Below the pieces are notes generated by a model. That model saw only the letters and a program-made list of their open reading frames with translations, was not told the DNA's origin and ran no database searches. From the NCBI GenBank assembly GCA_017590115.1, contig JAGGNK010003335.1:7999916-8063915 (forward strand): a DNA stretch of 64,000 bases, read 5' to 3'. The stretch is from Montifringilla adamsi (Eukaryota; Chordata; Aves; Passeriformes; Passeridae). This document shows, piece after piece, positions 11,684 through 24,000 of this stretch (within the stretch, counting starts at the first letter, position 1; each line of letters starts with the position of its first letter). The position numbers and the translations under genes are program-made.

Positions 11684-14581
11684 CTTTTAAACTCTTTTAT
11701 TCATCACTTTCTACCTTCAGGTGAAGGTATTTCTAGTTTCTTCCACTTCAGAAGATACTATTTCTGATTTCCTACATTAACCTTTATGCCAGCAGCTTTG
11801 AAAATATAAAACACAGACCCTGTGTATAAATATAGCATCCAGGGAGAAACATCTTGGACAAAGATATACAACAATAACAAGTCTCCCTTTTTATAGTCTT
11901 TGAAGATGTTTAGGCACTAAAAACAATCCAGCTGCCAAGAAGAAAAATATTTCTTATCTGGAAGAGATGGTGCTTTGCCCAGGAAACCACTCTTGTGGTA
12001 TCCAAATCACTTTGCAGAACCTTGCAGAGAAAGAGAGTAAAGCATTAAAAAAAAAATCTGAAAAACTTTATTTTTAAGCTTCAAAAGGAGCTTATCACAG
12101 GAAAAATTCACATTGTGCTTAAGCTGCAGGATTCTCCACTGCAATGACTGCCTTTTATTCCCACAGCAGCCTCTGCAGCAGATGGATGGAGCAGCCCTTC
12201 CCAGAGGGGCAGGAGGTGCAGACCTGGCACAGGACCTGTCACCTGAGCATCCCATGTCACTGCCACCCCCTGCTCTGCCCCTGCAGACAGGAGAAGCCTT
12301 TAAAGCAGAGACATCACCTGGCAGGAGGGAGGGCAAGGAGCAAAGCCACTACTTGGGATGGAATCCTGCCCTGCTGCCTTGGCCAATGGCTTTCAAAGCA
12401 AATTCTGTGCTTTTTATTGGAACATTCCAGTGGAGAAGGAGCCTGCTGCAAGCTGGGGCTGGCTCCCTGCCAGCCACATCAGCTGTAATCAGATTATACA
12501 GTAGTGGCTTCAGAAAGCAGAAGCATGTTTATTATCAAGCCACTAACCAGACTGACATTAATTTGGTCAAAGCTAAGCTAAAACAGTCTCTCAGAATAAT
12601 TTTCTGATTCAGATCACATTTACTTAGTTGATGTAAGTATTTTTTGCAAATTATGCTTAGGGAATGATAGTGGTTACAGGCTATTATTTCATTTGTTATT
12701 GTAAAAGTCAGTGCCTTTCTGAAAAAAAAATCCACTTAATTAAATTCTACAAATTAAAAAAAATTAGAAATCAGAGGGCAGATTGTCTCTCAGTGGGGGA
12801 CAAAACATGTCGAGTGTCACTTTAAATACAGGCTTGACATCTATCTCCAAAAGAGAGTAGTTTTGGGGGATTTTTGACAAGAGTTAAAATATCCACTCAT
12901 TACTTGTAGGTAGAGCCTAAACAACATATGAATATTTTTGCTTCCCATCTCCTTTGGATACACCTATTGAGGAAAACTTCTAAGATGCCTAATGATCACT
13001 AAAGTAGATAAGAAAGAGGTCCAGGTATAATAATGCAGAAGTGGCGTGCCAGATCACTGTTGATGGGAGAGTATCAGCCTAATCCCAAACAATATCTTTT
13101 TGTTTGGCTGCAGGTGTAGCAGCCACAGCAATGAGTGCCAGGCAGATGCAGAGGGTAACTCAGATCCTGCACAGCTGCAGGGATGAGGAGCTCAGCACGG
13201 ACCAGGCCACTCAGCTCCTCTGCTGAAGGAGGAAAAACAAATCCTGAGCCTCCTCCAGAGCAGTGCTTACACAAATCCTGCCTTTGGACACAAGCCTGGA
13301 GGTTCCCTTCCCTCCTGACTTCAGGATGCTTGTAAAAAGTTGGTGAAAGGGGAAGGAAGAAGCCAAAGTTAAAACAGGGGGAGTCCAAACCCCTCACTAG
13401 GATCCTCCAAGTGATCACAACCTAACCCTGTTCAGCTTTGCCCTTCTCCAGCCTTCAGCAAACCATGGGGCTCAGTCCACTTTCCTGCCATAGTAATTTG
13501 ATTTTCTTACTTTCTAAAAAGCTTTTTAGTGGCTATCTTGAGCAGAATAATGAATGTGCAAGCGAGACATGGGATGATGCATCTTCTGCAAGTGGCAGAT
13601 GGGAAAACTCACACGTGTGGTTGGGAAGAGCTGTGTGAGATTCTGGCCAGAGGAATTTCCTCCAGCCCATTTGAAAAGTCCCCTGCAACCTCAGCTGGAC
13701 ACCTTTTAAACATTTATTTTCTATTCTAAGTCAACACAGGCTTAAATAGTCCCAAGCTGCATTTCAGTAGCAACCCAATGAGTTCCATGCTGCTCACTCA
13801 GCCTGCACGGCGCGTTAGGGTGGAGAGCAGTGCTGCAGGGAGCTCATCAGCGGCTGACCCCACAGTTCCTACAGCAGCTGAGGTCTAAAACCAGCACATG
13901 TTGAACTAGAACATCTACAACTCACATCAGACCCACTCTAACCCCTCACACCCCTGTGTTTTCTAAGCTGTAGCTGCCCTGTTTGCACAAAACCCCCCTG
14001 AGCCAGATGCACACAGCTGGCATTTGCCCAGCCTGGAACGAGGGTTTCCCAACCAAAGATTCTGCTTTTAAGATGTGGCATGCAAACTGAGTGGCTGATG
14101 CTTGCAGAGAGTTGTGAATATAATGCTTTGGTCCACCTTCTACAAGAATTTCTGTTTAATTTCAGAGCATTAACCTGAAATTAATAGGTCTCTATACATC
14201 AAAGTATGCATTCTTTAGGGCACTGCATAGGAAGGTGCTGTTTGGGCAGGTACTACCCATTTAGGATACAGTTATATGAACCCACACTGTTATAAGGCTA
14301 TCGATATCCAGCTCCTGCAGGCCTTGTAATTCAAAATTTAATAGAAATTGAGAGCAAACCACACAGTCCACAGGGCTTATTATTAACACAGCTCTGATGG
14401 CATCCCTGAATAGAAAATGGAATACAAAATTGCAATGGAAAACTACAAAAGCCACAAAACCAAAGCTTATTAGCATGTATCAGGTATCAAATAAGGAAAA
14501 ATCTGAGCTGGAGTTATAAGGATGTCCCACAGCCAGTGGGGGAGGAGGGCTGTTCCCAGCACTTCCAACTCTGAAGTTTAC

Positions 14582-14620
14582 ACATGGATTTAGTGTAACA
14601 TGGATTTAGTACACATGGAT
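14582..14620. repeat. Short tandem duplication, 16-bp period
   Basis: The 13-mer acatggatttagt occurs at 14582-14594 and again at 14598-14610. A truncated third copy (acatggat) lies at 14613-14620. The copies are exact over the shared bases, so the duplication is probably young. No function is suggested. Confidence 0.85.
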
Positions 14621-14640
14621 AAGTCCAGACTGGTCCATAT

Positions 14641-14700
14641 GAAAAAAACAAACAAAACCAAAAACTAACCAACAGACCAACCAAATAAAAAACAACCCAG
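14641..14700. repeat. A/C-rich low-complexity tract
   Basis: The stretch is A-rich, with repeated AAAC, AACC and CCAAC words and few G or T. It is comparable in texture to the 11.37-kb tract. It is simple sequence only. Confidence 0.8.
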
Positions 14701-16461
14701 CAAAGGACATGAGTAAATCACCTGCTAGGGGCTAGACTTGCCTCCAGAACAATTCTTCAGGAGCATCAGTCACAGGCCACAGCTGGAGCAGTCAACCAAG
14801 ATCATTTGGTCCATTCTGGAAGAGCAGCTCCAGTTTTGAAGAACACTTTAGATGGACTTTTTCTGAGCCCATTAAGATGTAACTGAAGTGCAGTAAATCT
14901 TTACTGACAAGAGTTTATTACAAGCTTAGAAACACCCACTGGATTCCTCAAGCTGCAGAACGAAAGCCCTTAGAAAACAGGAAAGCAAAATCTTCCTGCT
15001 TATCTTGGGTCTAGAGAAAGTCACACTGATTTCCTGCACATTATTCCAGCAGATTGAAAAATAGATTACAGTACAGCCAATAACAAAATAGAAACTAAAA
15101 CAAACACCCAGGTTCAGAGAGCTCCATCTGCAAGGTCTACAGTACAATTCCCAGGTTTGTTATGGAAAATGGGAATGACACCCCAGAGATTTGGGTGGTC
15201 AGGTGCTGGGCTTGCCTGCCATGCCCTGGTTGCTGCATGTGACATCTGGTCATCTGGTAAGGAAATACCAGGGCTCATAATTTAGTTTTAATTCTGACCA
15301 GTGTGACAGCAAGGGTTCAACTCTGCTGCAAAGGAGAGTGAAGGTCCCCTGTGGAGTTTGATGCCGGGAAACTTCAAACTGCAAAGATCTTTTTCCTAAG
15401 GAAAAGTGAATAATCTGGTATGGCAAAGGGGCTGGGGGTGGGGGAAGAATAACAAATCAGGAGGGAAAAAAGCACTGAAGTATTTACACAGCTGGTTTTT
15501 CAAGACAGTGCTCTTAAGATGGGCTGTTTTTCAGCCACGTAGCTTAATCCATAAGAAGCATTTCAACTGCTGTGACAGAAATCAGCTCAGTAAAACCTCT
15601 GCACAGGTCATATGTGACTTTGCTAGCCCTGCTTCAAACCCAGGTGTTTTCAGGGAAACATGACACTGTCATCAACCTAATGTTTGCAGGTATTTTCTGG
15701 AAAGGATATCTCTACAGGTTGCTTCAAATTATTTTTGCACATCCTCCTCAAGAAACCAATCAAATAAAAAAAATATTCCTTTTAAAAAAACCATCAGTAT
15801 GATTTGGAACTGTGAAGGTATTAAAATAAAATTATTCAGAATTACTGAGTTATTCAAATGTGAGTTAACACTGAAGACACAAAGAGCTGAAGAAACAAAC
15901 TCACATCTGACATTACTTTTGTTCTCTACAAATTAACATCAGTACAATCTCTGCCTGAGGGGCATCTTCCAGTGCCTGGACACAGCACACACAGACCAGC
16001 TCAGTTTCCAGGAGAGCCCTTTGGATCCACAACTGCTTTCTCACATTTCTCACATGTGCCTTTTGAAATTGTTATCAGGAAATAATTAAACTAGGCCAAT
16101 TAAGGTCCAGAGAGAAGTCTGGCCTGGTGTTGCCTTGTGCAGGTGGCTTTCAGGTGAAACCTATATTCTTACTTTTATTCCTTAGCCAGTGGGAGCCAGA
16201 GAGGAGCAGGACACTGGAGGTTCAGCCTTGGCCAAGGGACCAGAAGAGCCTTGACAAACCAAGACAGATGGGACAGATTGTCATATACAAGCACAGCATA
16301 AGGGAGGTACGCCCAGTTTTGTTTCCAAAAACTTGTTTAAACTGTAGAGCAGTGTTGGCATGAGAATATTAAACTGACCAGGAGTAAGATGATGTTAAAA
16401 ATTAGGAGTTTTGCAAGCAACAGGAGATCTGGAGTGGTTTTTGGACAGCTGAGTCCAGAGC
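14701..16461. other. Non-coding, unique-looking DNA
   Basis: No frame exceeds 85 codons and none resembles a known family. No repeat family was recognised. It is probably intergenic or intronic. Confidence 0.65.
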
Positions 16462-16486
16462 AAAAAAAAAAAAAAAAAAAAAAAAA
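16462..16486. repeat. Poly(A) tract, 25 A
   Basis: A pure run of 25 A is followed by GAAAA. There is no AATAAA just upstream, no recognisable retrocopy body and no obvious target-site duplication. I record it as a homopolymer rather than a retrotransposed tail. Confidence 0.9.
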
Positions 16487-17449
16487 GAAAAGTGGTCCAG
16501 ACAAAAAGAACCAACAGATCTTCACTGATTGAAACCAAGGATTAAACAAATGTGGTTGCTGGGAAGCGTTCTCAGGAGTTCAATCACCCCTGTGCAGTTC
16601 CCACCTTCCTAGAGCATCTCTGAATGACACAGAGGGAGCTAAATCAGCCTGCAGGGAATCTCTTGGGACAAACTTGACAGTGCACAGTCCCCAGCTGTGA
16701 GCTGTGTCAGAGCCCCTGCTCCCATGGCAGCTCCCCTTCACACGTGTCCCTGTCCCAGCACAGAAACTGGCTGGCTTTTGCTGGCTATCTCATTTAAGTG
16801 TTAGCTGACGTCAGCTGTTCCAGTGGGCTCCAAACTGCTCCATCAGACAGACCACTGAAGGCCAGCAGAGCACATCAGCACACAGCTACTGCAGCAGGGC
16901 ATCAGACAGCAAACCCACAGTGCCCAGGTGCAGCAGGAGCTCTGTGGGACAGACACCACCCAAAGGGCATTCCCACCACACAATCTCTCTGTAGGAGCTT
17001 CGTGTTCTCTCCCTTACAAACCAGACCAAAAGGGTTTTTGTACCCAAAGCCCTTTCCATTCTGTGCATGTGCCCATGAAGAGTTTCTTAAAGGTCAGTGC
17101 TCTTTCTGCACTGCAGTTTAATGTCAGAGATGCCTGTCAAACAGAGGATTTGCCTCCGTTGGAAGGACACGCTTACAACAACACACGGCTGATTTTTCCA
17201 AGAGATTACAACTGCACGTCTCGAAAACAAACCACAGGGGGAAGCAAATGAGGTGCAATACAGAAGGATTACTCAGGCATCCCATGTTCTAGGTCTCATC
17301 ACTAAATTGATTTGTCATTTTATTAAATATTGTCTTTTAAATAAACTTGTTAAAGATAAAACCAGCAATCTGTTCCAATTTCTTTATGGTATTTCATTAC
17401 TTCACTGGTTTGGGGTAAGAGTATGCAAAATACTCCGATTCTAAAGCAA
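16487..17449. other. Non-coding, unique-looking DNA containing a CRE-type palindrome
   Basis: The overlapping 107-codon frames (16798-17121 and 16928-17251, +) are in different phases of the same DNA and match no family I recognise, so no gene is called. The stretch 16600-17050 is GC-richer than its flanks. The palindrome at 16803-16816 is listed separately. Confidence 0.65.
16803..16816. promoter_or_regulatory. CRE-type perfect palindrome (candidate CREB/ATF site)
   Basis: The 14-mer agctgacgtcagct is a perfect palindrome centred on the full cAMP-response element TGACGTCA (16806-16813). The octamer is the established consensus for CREB/ATF dimers. Its CpG survives in a CpG-poor neighbourhood. 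There is no TATA box or recognisable first exon beside it, so whether it is used is unknown. Confidence 0.4.
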
Positions 17450-18060
17450 CTTTTCTTTTCTCTCCCCAGGCCTCTTAGCATACTTTCATGCTTGAATCAC
17501 AAACACAATATAAATCACTTGAAAAAAGTCAGAGACATTTTAAAATAACATGAAACAGTAATGTATTTGTTTTTTTAAGCACGTGTTATCATTTGGAGCT
17601 GAAGTACATGACAGTAGCAATTTAAACAAAGTAAAAGGAACAGATATTTTTATTTTATGCATGTCCACTAACTCATTAGTATAAGATGAATAGATTTTTA
17701 ACGTATGGTGTAATGGGATCGTTTGTTAGTTTTTTGAACCCTGTTGAAAAGTTTATCGAAGCAGCTATGGAAAGTTCAAGTTCTTGTAAATGGAAGGAAC
17801 AGTACTCAAAAGTTTAAGATAGTGTATCAGTGCTTTAATAAGCCTTCCCCTGAAAATGCTGATTAGAGCAGACGATTATTTCTTTCACAGTTTAAAACTT
17901 TTACATTGCTACATAAATGTTGATACAGTGCCAAGAACAGAATGTAATTTTTGCTTTATCAATTTCAAAAGAGTGATTTTAGCTTCCACAGACCAAACAC
18001 AAAGTTTTCAACAGAATTCTAAGTTGTCCTAATTTCAGCTTAAAATCAGTACACTACCTA
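17450..18060. other. AT-rich unique block, candidate conserved non-coding element or UTR-like DNA
   Basis: At 17450-17470 a pyrimidine-rich stretch ends in CCCCAG, which looks like a splice acceptor. In one phase about 26 codons stay open after it, and I do not recognise the peptide. The next 550 bp are AT-rich but free of homopolymers and transposon signatures, and look unlike the CA/TG-decayed DNA around them. That texture fits a conserved non-coding element or an untranslated region. Conservation cannot be seen from one sequence, so this is inference. Confidence 0.25.
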
Positions 18061-21000
18061 AGAGACAAAGAAAACCCTGGCTTTAAGCTCAGGTTACATT
18101 TGCCTGTATTTTCTGGTCATACAGAAGGGGAAAGTCACAAACATCACCCTCTCAGGGCCATAGGCTTCACTCCAGCAAACATTTCATTAAGCCAGCAAGA
18201 GCAGACATATACTGGGGGAACAGGACTTTACTGAAAAAATTGCAGAAGTGGATTTATCTCTAGTTGGAAGGTTTTGGTGTGGAAAGACAGCATTTGTAGG
18301 CAAGGATTACTGATTAAGTAACTTCATGGCCTTGGAAAGACCATTAGAGTTAAGTACAGAATGAAATATTTGTCTTCTGGACACACACAATTTTAAACAC
18401 ACTAAATACACAGCTGAAAGTAAAGAAACTGTCCTCAGCAGAGTTCAGTGGCAAAGCCAAATATTACAGAGGGCGGCTGTATCACTATACAGACTTCAAC
18501 TCTGCCCCAAGTTATGGACAAAGGATAAGAACTTTTGGATATTCTTTTCTTGTTTCCACAACATAAAATAAGCATCAGGGATTTTGTTGCTTCTAAAACA
18601 GATAAAGCCCATTTTAACCAAACCTGGGTAACATCTTCATGTGCTGCTCAGCTGAGGGCTGGAGGGAAGAGGAGCTGCTGGTCCAGCCACCACCACATCC
18701 ACCCACAACCCCTCTCTACAACACACACGGCCAAAAAACAGTGAGGAGATGGACTTGGCCATCTTGTAGAAGTCAGAGCTCTGCTGATTTACACCAGCAC
18801 AGGATCTGGACTAATCATCACAACCTGTCCATGCTTATTTTTACATCATGCAAAATGAAGATGAAAGGATGGAAAACAAAATCTCCTAAGGACAAAATGC
18901 AGCTGAAAGAACATTCATGATACCCATGTTAATACATGGAAACATCTGGACAAGCTGGGAAGGAGTCCGAAGTTTTCTCCCTCCACATTAGCAGGAGCAC
19001 ATTGAAACCTGACAATGGCTCTGTCCTGTGGAAATACCACGGCTCTCGTCATCCAGGCAGTCAGGCTTGAAATCCTGACATCAACATCGGGGGGGTGGGG
19101 GGAAATGACTCCACTCTTTCTGCTTTCCATTGAAATAAAACTGTTTGCAACAAAAGGCAAGGGCATGCAGTGCTTCCCTCAGTGTGTTTCCAATCACAGC
19201 AGTGTGTTTAAGTAGTCAGGCTGCATCCAAGCCTTAAAGCTCAACAGTGCAGAGAGGGCAGATGACATCCTGATGGCAAACACGGCTGTGTAAATCATCT
19301 CCAAATGACAGTGTCATACACGGAGAGCTGCTTAATTTGGAATGTGCCAAACGGTGCTTTTCCTCATCTGGCATCATCTATACATCAGCCAACAATTCCT
19401 TCGGGGATTGTAATTCTTGCCATAGACAAATGCACAACAGATGTTAAGAAAATAATAAAAAAGTCTCCATCGAGGTAGCACAGCAGCCACTCCTGAAGTC
19501 AGCAGCAAACTTGCAAACAGCCACAAGCCCCTCTCAGGCATCTGGCTCCCAACCTTCAGCATTGCCTGGCAGTCCCTGTGCAAGAGGGCGAGGAGGGACA
19601 AGAAAACAACTGAAAATTCAGACCCTCTGCACCTCAAAGCTCCTGTTTCTGATTGAGGGTTTCCAGAATGACACATTTTAGAAGTGTACAAAGGCTCAAT
19701 TTTCTTGCTCATTTTTTTTCCCCCAAATGACACAGGACCATTTTCTTCCTGTGCTCTCCTAGGAGGTGCTTTGCCAAGTTTAAAGTCACAGGCAGCATTA
19801 CCAACAGTGTTAAATAAAGTATGCCTTATGCTATTGTGTTAATAATATGCTTTTAAAGATGAGTAAACCAGATCCCTTATTTTGAGTGAGCAACATCTAT
19901 CCCAAAGCATCTATATGATTTCAGCATGAGCAGACTCAATACTTCAGCATCTTAGGCCAGTTTGTGCATTTTGTCAGAGCCCTGTGCTTTGCAGCCTCTG
20001 CACCTTGTAATAAGGAAATCAGCGCTGTGAAACCAGTCTGCTTATTTTCCTATTTACACACATCCATGTGCCCAGTCCTTTGAGGACATGCACACCTTCA
20101 TTTAAACCATCTCAATATTCCATATCTGTTGAGGAGACAGTCCCCATATGCAAAAAAAAAAACCAAACAAAACCAACACCAGAGGGAGCAGTAATTTTGA
20201 AGGATGGTGGTTCTATAGTGATACATTTTCTGGGTTTTTTCAGAAAAAAATACGCAATAATTTTGTCAACCATTGAGAGACTTTTCCTGTCTCATACATA
20301 TACAATTTACTGTATTGGACAGAGATGTGAGAAGCTGAACAAGGTACATCCAATACAAGGGAAAACAGTGCCCAGAGCCACCAGCCCCACACAGCAGTCA
20401 CAGCCCAGGGCCAAGTGTGTGCCTCAGCCAGGCACAGCTGTGCTGACAGAGGGAGAGGGATGGCAGAAGCTGCACAGCAAGAAGGGACACAGGTCCAGTC
20501 CCTGAATCCTGCACAGAACACTCAGCCTGGAAACTTCATATGCCAGACTGAACTTCTGATGCCAAAGGAGCCAGCAGGGCGCAGTGACAGCCAGTGGCCT
20601 CAGGGACCACCTCAAGGGCAAGGTGCATTTCAGGCAGGTATCTCTTGTGAATGGTATTTAAGGTAGAAACTCATGTCAACAGACCTGTGAATCAGAAGAA
20701 TTATCTAATCCAGTATGCTCTGTGTCAACAGACAGCTGTGACAAGCTGCAAAAGCCTTGCAGGTAGATGACACAGACTCACAAGGCACACTCAGGAGTCA
20801 GCCACCTGCTGAATTTCAGAGGGAACTTCTCCACAGCTCCTTCTGTGGCAGTGCCCCTCAGAAGTCTTGCTCCTCAACCACAACATACCACATGCTTTAG
20901 GTCTTCCAAAAAGCCGAGACTTGTGTTACAGTTGATATTTTTCATCACTTCAAAGCTTGGACTGAGATTTGGTGGCCTCTCAGAAGCCTGCTATCTTTGG

Positions 21001-24000
21001 CATCCCCCAAAATTGGGGAAACATCAGAGTTTGGCTATTTTTGCCACTGGCTTTCCAATCTAACATTGACAGCCAGGGTCCACAAACAATATCCTGCAGC
21101 TCTTACTCAATCCCATGGAAAGTTTGCTGGAAGAAGGGATGAGTAAAGGTTACAACATAGTTGTCTTATTAATATCAAGGACACACAACAGCTGTACATC
21201 CAGGCTTGGTGTTTTTACAAGCCAAAGAGCAATCATGCTTTTCTAAACCTTGGCATGTCTTTAGCTCGCTGTGCAAAAGTTCCAGGGGGCATGAGTCATC
21301 TTACAAACCCATAAAAATCTAATTATGGCTAATGATCATCCTTTTGTTTACACTGTATGTAAAATGCTAACTGCTTCTGATACTCCCTGCAGGGGCAAGA
21401 TTTACCATCAATCTTGAAATTATTTCTGTCACACCAATAGACTTAAAATGGCCCATTTAAGAGAGAACAGAATCCACACCACACACAAAAGGTTTTGACT
21501 TGTTTGCCAAAAGGTTGATTTCTCTCTCATGAAGCTACTGAAACATTGTAGACTCTAGAGCTGCTCTTAAATTTAGAAAGAGGGTCAGAAAACCACATAA
21601 TTCAACTAAGTTCCAGTTTAAAGAAAGCGACGTCAGGCAGATCTTCTCCCAGGCTGCATGGCAGCCCACCAGCTCCAGGCAGGGAACTGGTTTTCTGCTC
21701 TGACACAGACCTGAGCAGGGCTGAAAGAGTCTCTGGATAGACTCAGCTGGAGCACACAGAGAAAACATTTCAGGGTTACAGCCATCCCACCAGCCTGGGA
21801 AGGAAAAGGCTGGAGACCTGATCCCACTGCTGCTGGGCCCTGTGATGCAGGCACACGGACCCACTGCAGTGGGGAAAGGAGAAGTCACCAGTCCTCCCCT
21901 CACAGGAGCTCCTTGCAGCTCTGTGATGTGCTCCAGTGGCTGCACCCTGCTGAGCTGCAGCACACTTAACCAAAATCACATCAGGAAATGTTTGCCCTAT
22001 AAAGAAAGCATTTGCTGGTCAGATTGGACCACAGGGAAGTGCAAAACACCAAATAAGGAGGCTACTGGCAAAGGAGTAAAGGGGTTTTTATTTCTCCCTT
22101 TTCCAGGGACAGGTGGATTTCTTTAACTTTTTTTTTTTTTTTAATTTAAACTAGTTTCAAATCTGCTTGCACAGCTCTTGTAGAAAATAACATCCTCCTG
22201 CAAGCTTGGTCTAGCTTAAATCTGAACAACTCTCAGAGAATCTGCCAGCATGACAGTTCTTGGAAAGCTGCACAAGTGCAGATGAATGTGAGATTTCTCA
22301 AAAGAATTCCATCAGATCTACGTACTGCTCATAAAACAAGCTCAGTAGCTGGCAAATACAGCAAACTTTCAATGTTAGAATGGGATGGAAGGCACTGGGC
22401 TTTCTCCTCAGTGACAGTTCATTTTCAAGTTGCCTTTTCACACTCCAGAGTTACAGGTACCAGGGAACAGCAGGTGTGGGTGCTCTCCACAGAGCTGCCC
22501 AAGGCAGTGCAAGATAAACTCATGCACTTGCTCGTGCTCACAAGCCATGCTGTGGCATCCCAGCTATTGAAATCACATTATCAGCAAGCATCTAAGTGGG
22601 GGCAGAAGGGACAAAGGCAATTTATCCCCACAAAAATGTTAGTCTAAAATAAGCACCCTCAACAAGTGATCCTGCTGTCTGCAGTCATAAATGCCAGTGG
22701 GGCTAAGCCAAGCCCCTAAACAACAGGCCTGGTTTTATTGCTCCCAACTCCCACTTATTGAGAAATAAGAAAGGGTTCTGTTCTCTGCACTGCTAGGCTT
22801 GGAATTCAAATAGCAGCTGCTGTTCAAATGATAATAAAATGGAATATCTTCTATAGTGCCACTGGAACAGAAATCTCAAGGCAAAGTTGGTGGAAAATCT
22901 GGTCTTTGACACAAATATCTGTGATATTGGTACATCCAAGGCAAGGCTCCTCCCTGACCCCTTCCCCAGCTGCCCTCCAGGACCATGGCAGAGGCCAGTA
23001 GAGAAAATTACCCATTCTCTGCCCTTCCTTCCCTCCTCCCACTCTGCTGTTTCCCAGCTACACACACCTATGCACAGACTCCAAGGTAAGCAATGAGCTA
23101 AGAAACAAATGCAAGATTTAATTACAAATCAGGAATAAAACATTCCAATGAGATGTGATTATAAAATAAACAAATCTTACACTAGCTCTGCATGAAAGAA
23201 TAAAGACTTGCAAGGTATTACCAGGGGTTGCAAAAACTCGAGTAAAAACAAGATCCTGAAAAGCAGTATTTCTCTTCCCAAAATATTTTTATAAGGAGCA
23301 AAAAAACGACCCCAAACCAAACAACAAAGATGACCCTATGAGTATTAAACTTCTGGCACCGTACCATGGATTTCTCCAAAGAGTTTCTTAGTGCATCTTA
23401 GCAATTCATAGAGGAAGTGACCCTCTGGCACAAACACCCAAGTTGTCTGGACTTTGAAGTTGTGGAGGCTTCTTAAGAATGTCTGTATGACGCTTACCCT
23501 GGTGCCCTGCCTCTGAACACCAGCTTTTGACCTTTCATCCCTAGAAAGGCTTTGCAGCTCCCAACACTGTCTCACAAGACACTACCTTCTGTGCTTTCAC
23601 TGCAATATTCCAGTCTCTAAGGTTCCAAAGGGGAAGGGAAGCACTAATCCATCAGTGTTTTACCACTGTTCCACCCTTACATATCAGTCGTGGTTGATAC
23701 CCTGTTGTCTGTAAAATAAAAAGAGTGCACAGGTCAGACATGAAATATCTCAGTGCCCTGATGGGAATAAATCACTGTAGAATTATGATTTCCTTTAGGT
23801 TTTCAACTATCCATTTTGAAGAGTCTTTTGCTCTCTTGCAAGTTTCAAATACATCATAAAACCAAATTTTCTTCACAAGACATTGTACTTACCCTAGGTA
23901 CTAATCACGTACTGTGACAGGTTCCATTGTTTCTACACAAAAATAAATGAGGAATTTGATCCTGGAACTACACTAACATCCAGTTGCAACCCAAGGAACC

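Larger units (their letters stand above)
10476..14581. other. Non-coding, unique-looking DNA with simple-sequence patches
   Basis: No gene is supported. The two-strand overlap of frames at 12007-12607 (109 to 164 codons) and the 114-codon minus frame at 13074-13418 match nothing I recognise. The stretch 12500-12760 is AT-rich, unique and free of simple repeats, which is a texture typical of possible conserved non-coding DNA. A small CpG-rich spot lies near 13807-13816, inside 'cacggcgcgtt'. Confidence 0.65.

Noticed and set aside
12113..12607. 164-codon plus-strand open frame
   Set aside because: Rival frames on both strands and no family resemblance; probably chance in GC-richer sequence.
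16462..16486. Poly(A) tail of a processed pseudogene
   Set aside because: No retrocopy body, no polyadenylation signal close upstream and no target-site duplication visible.
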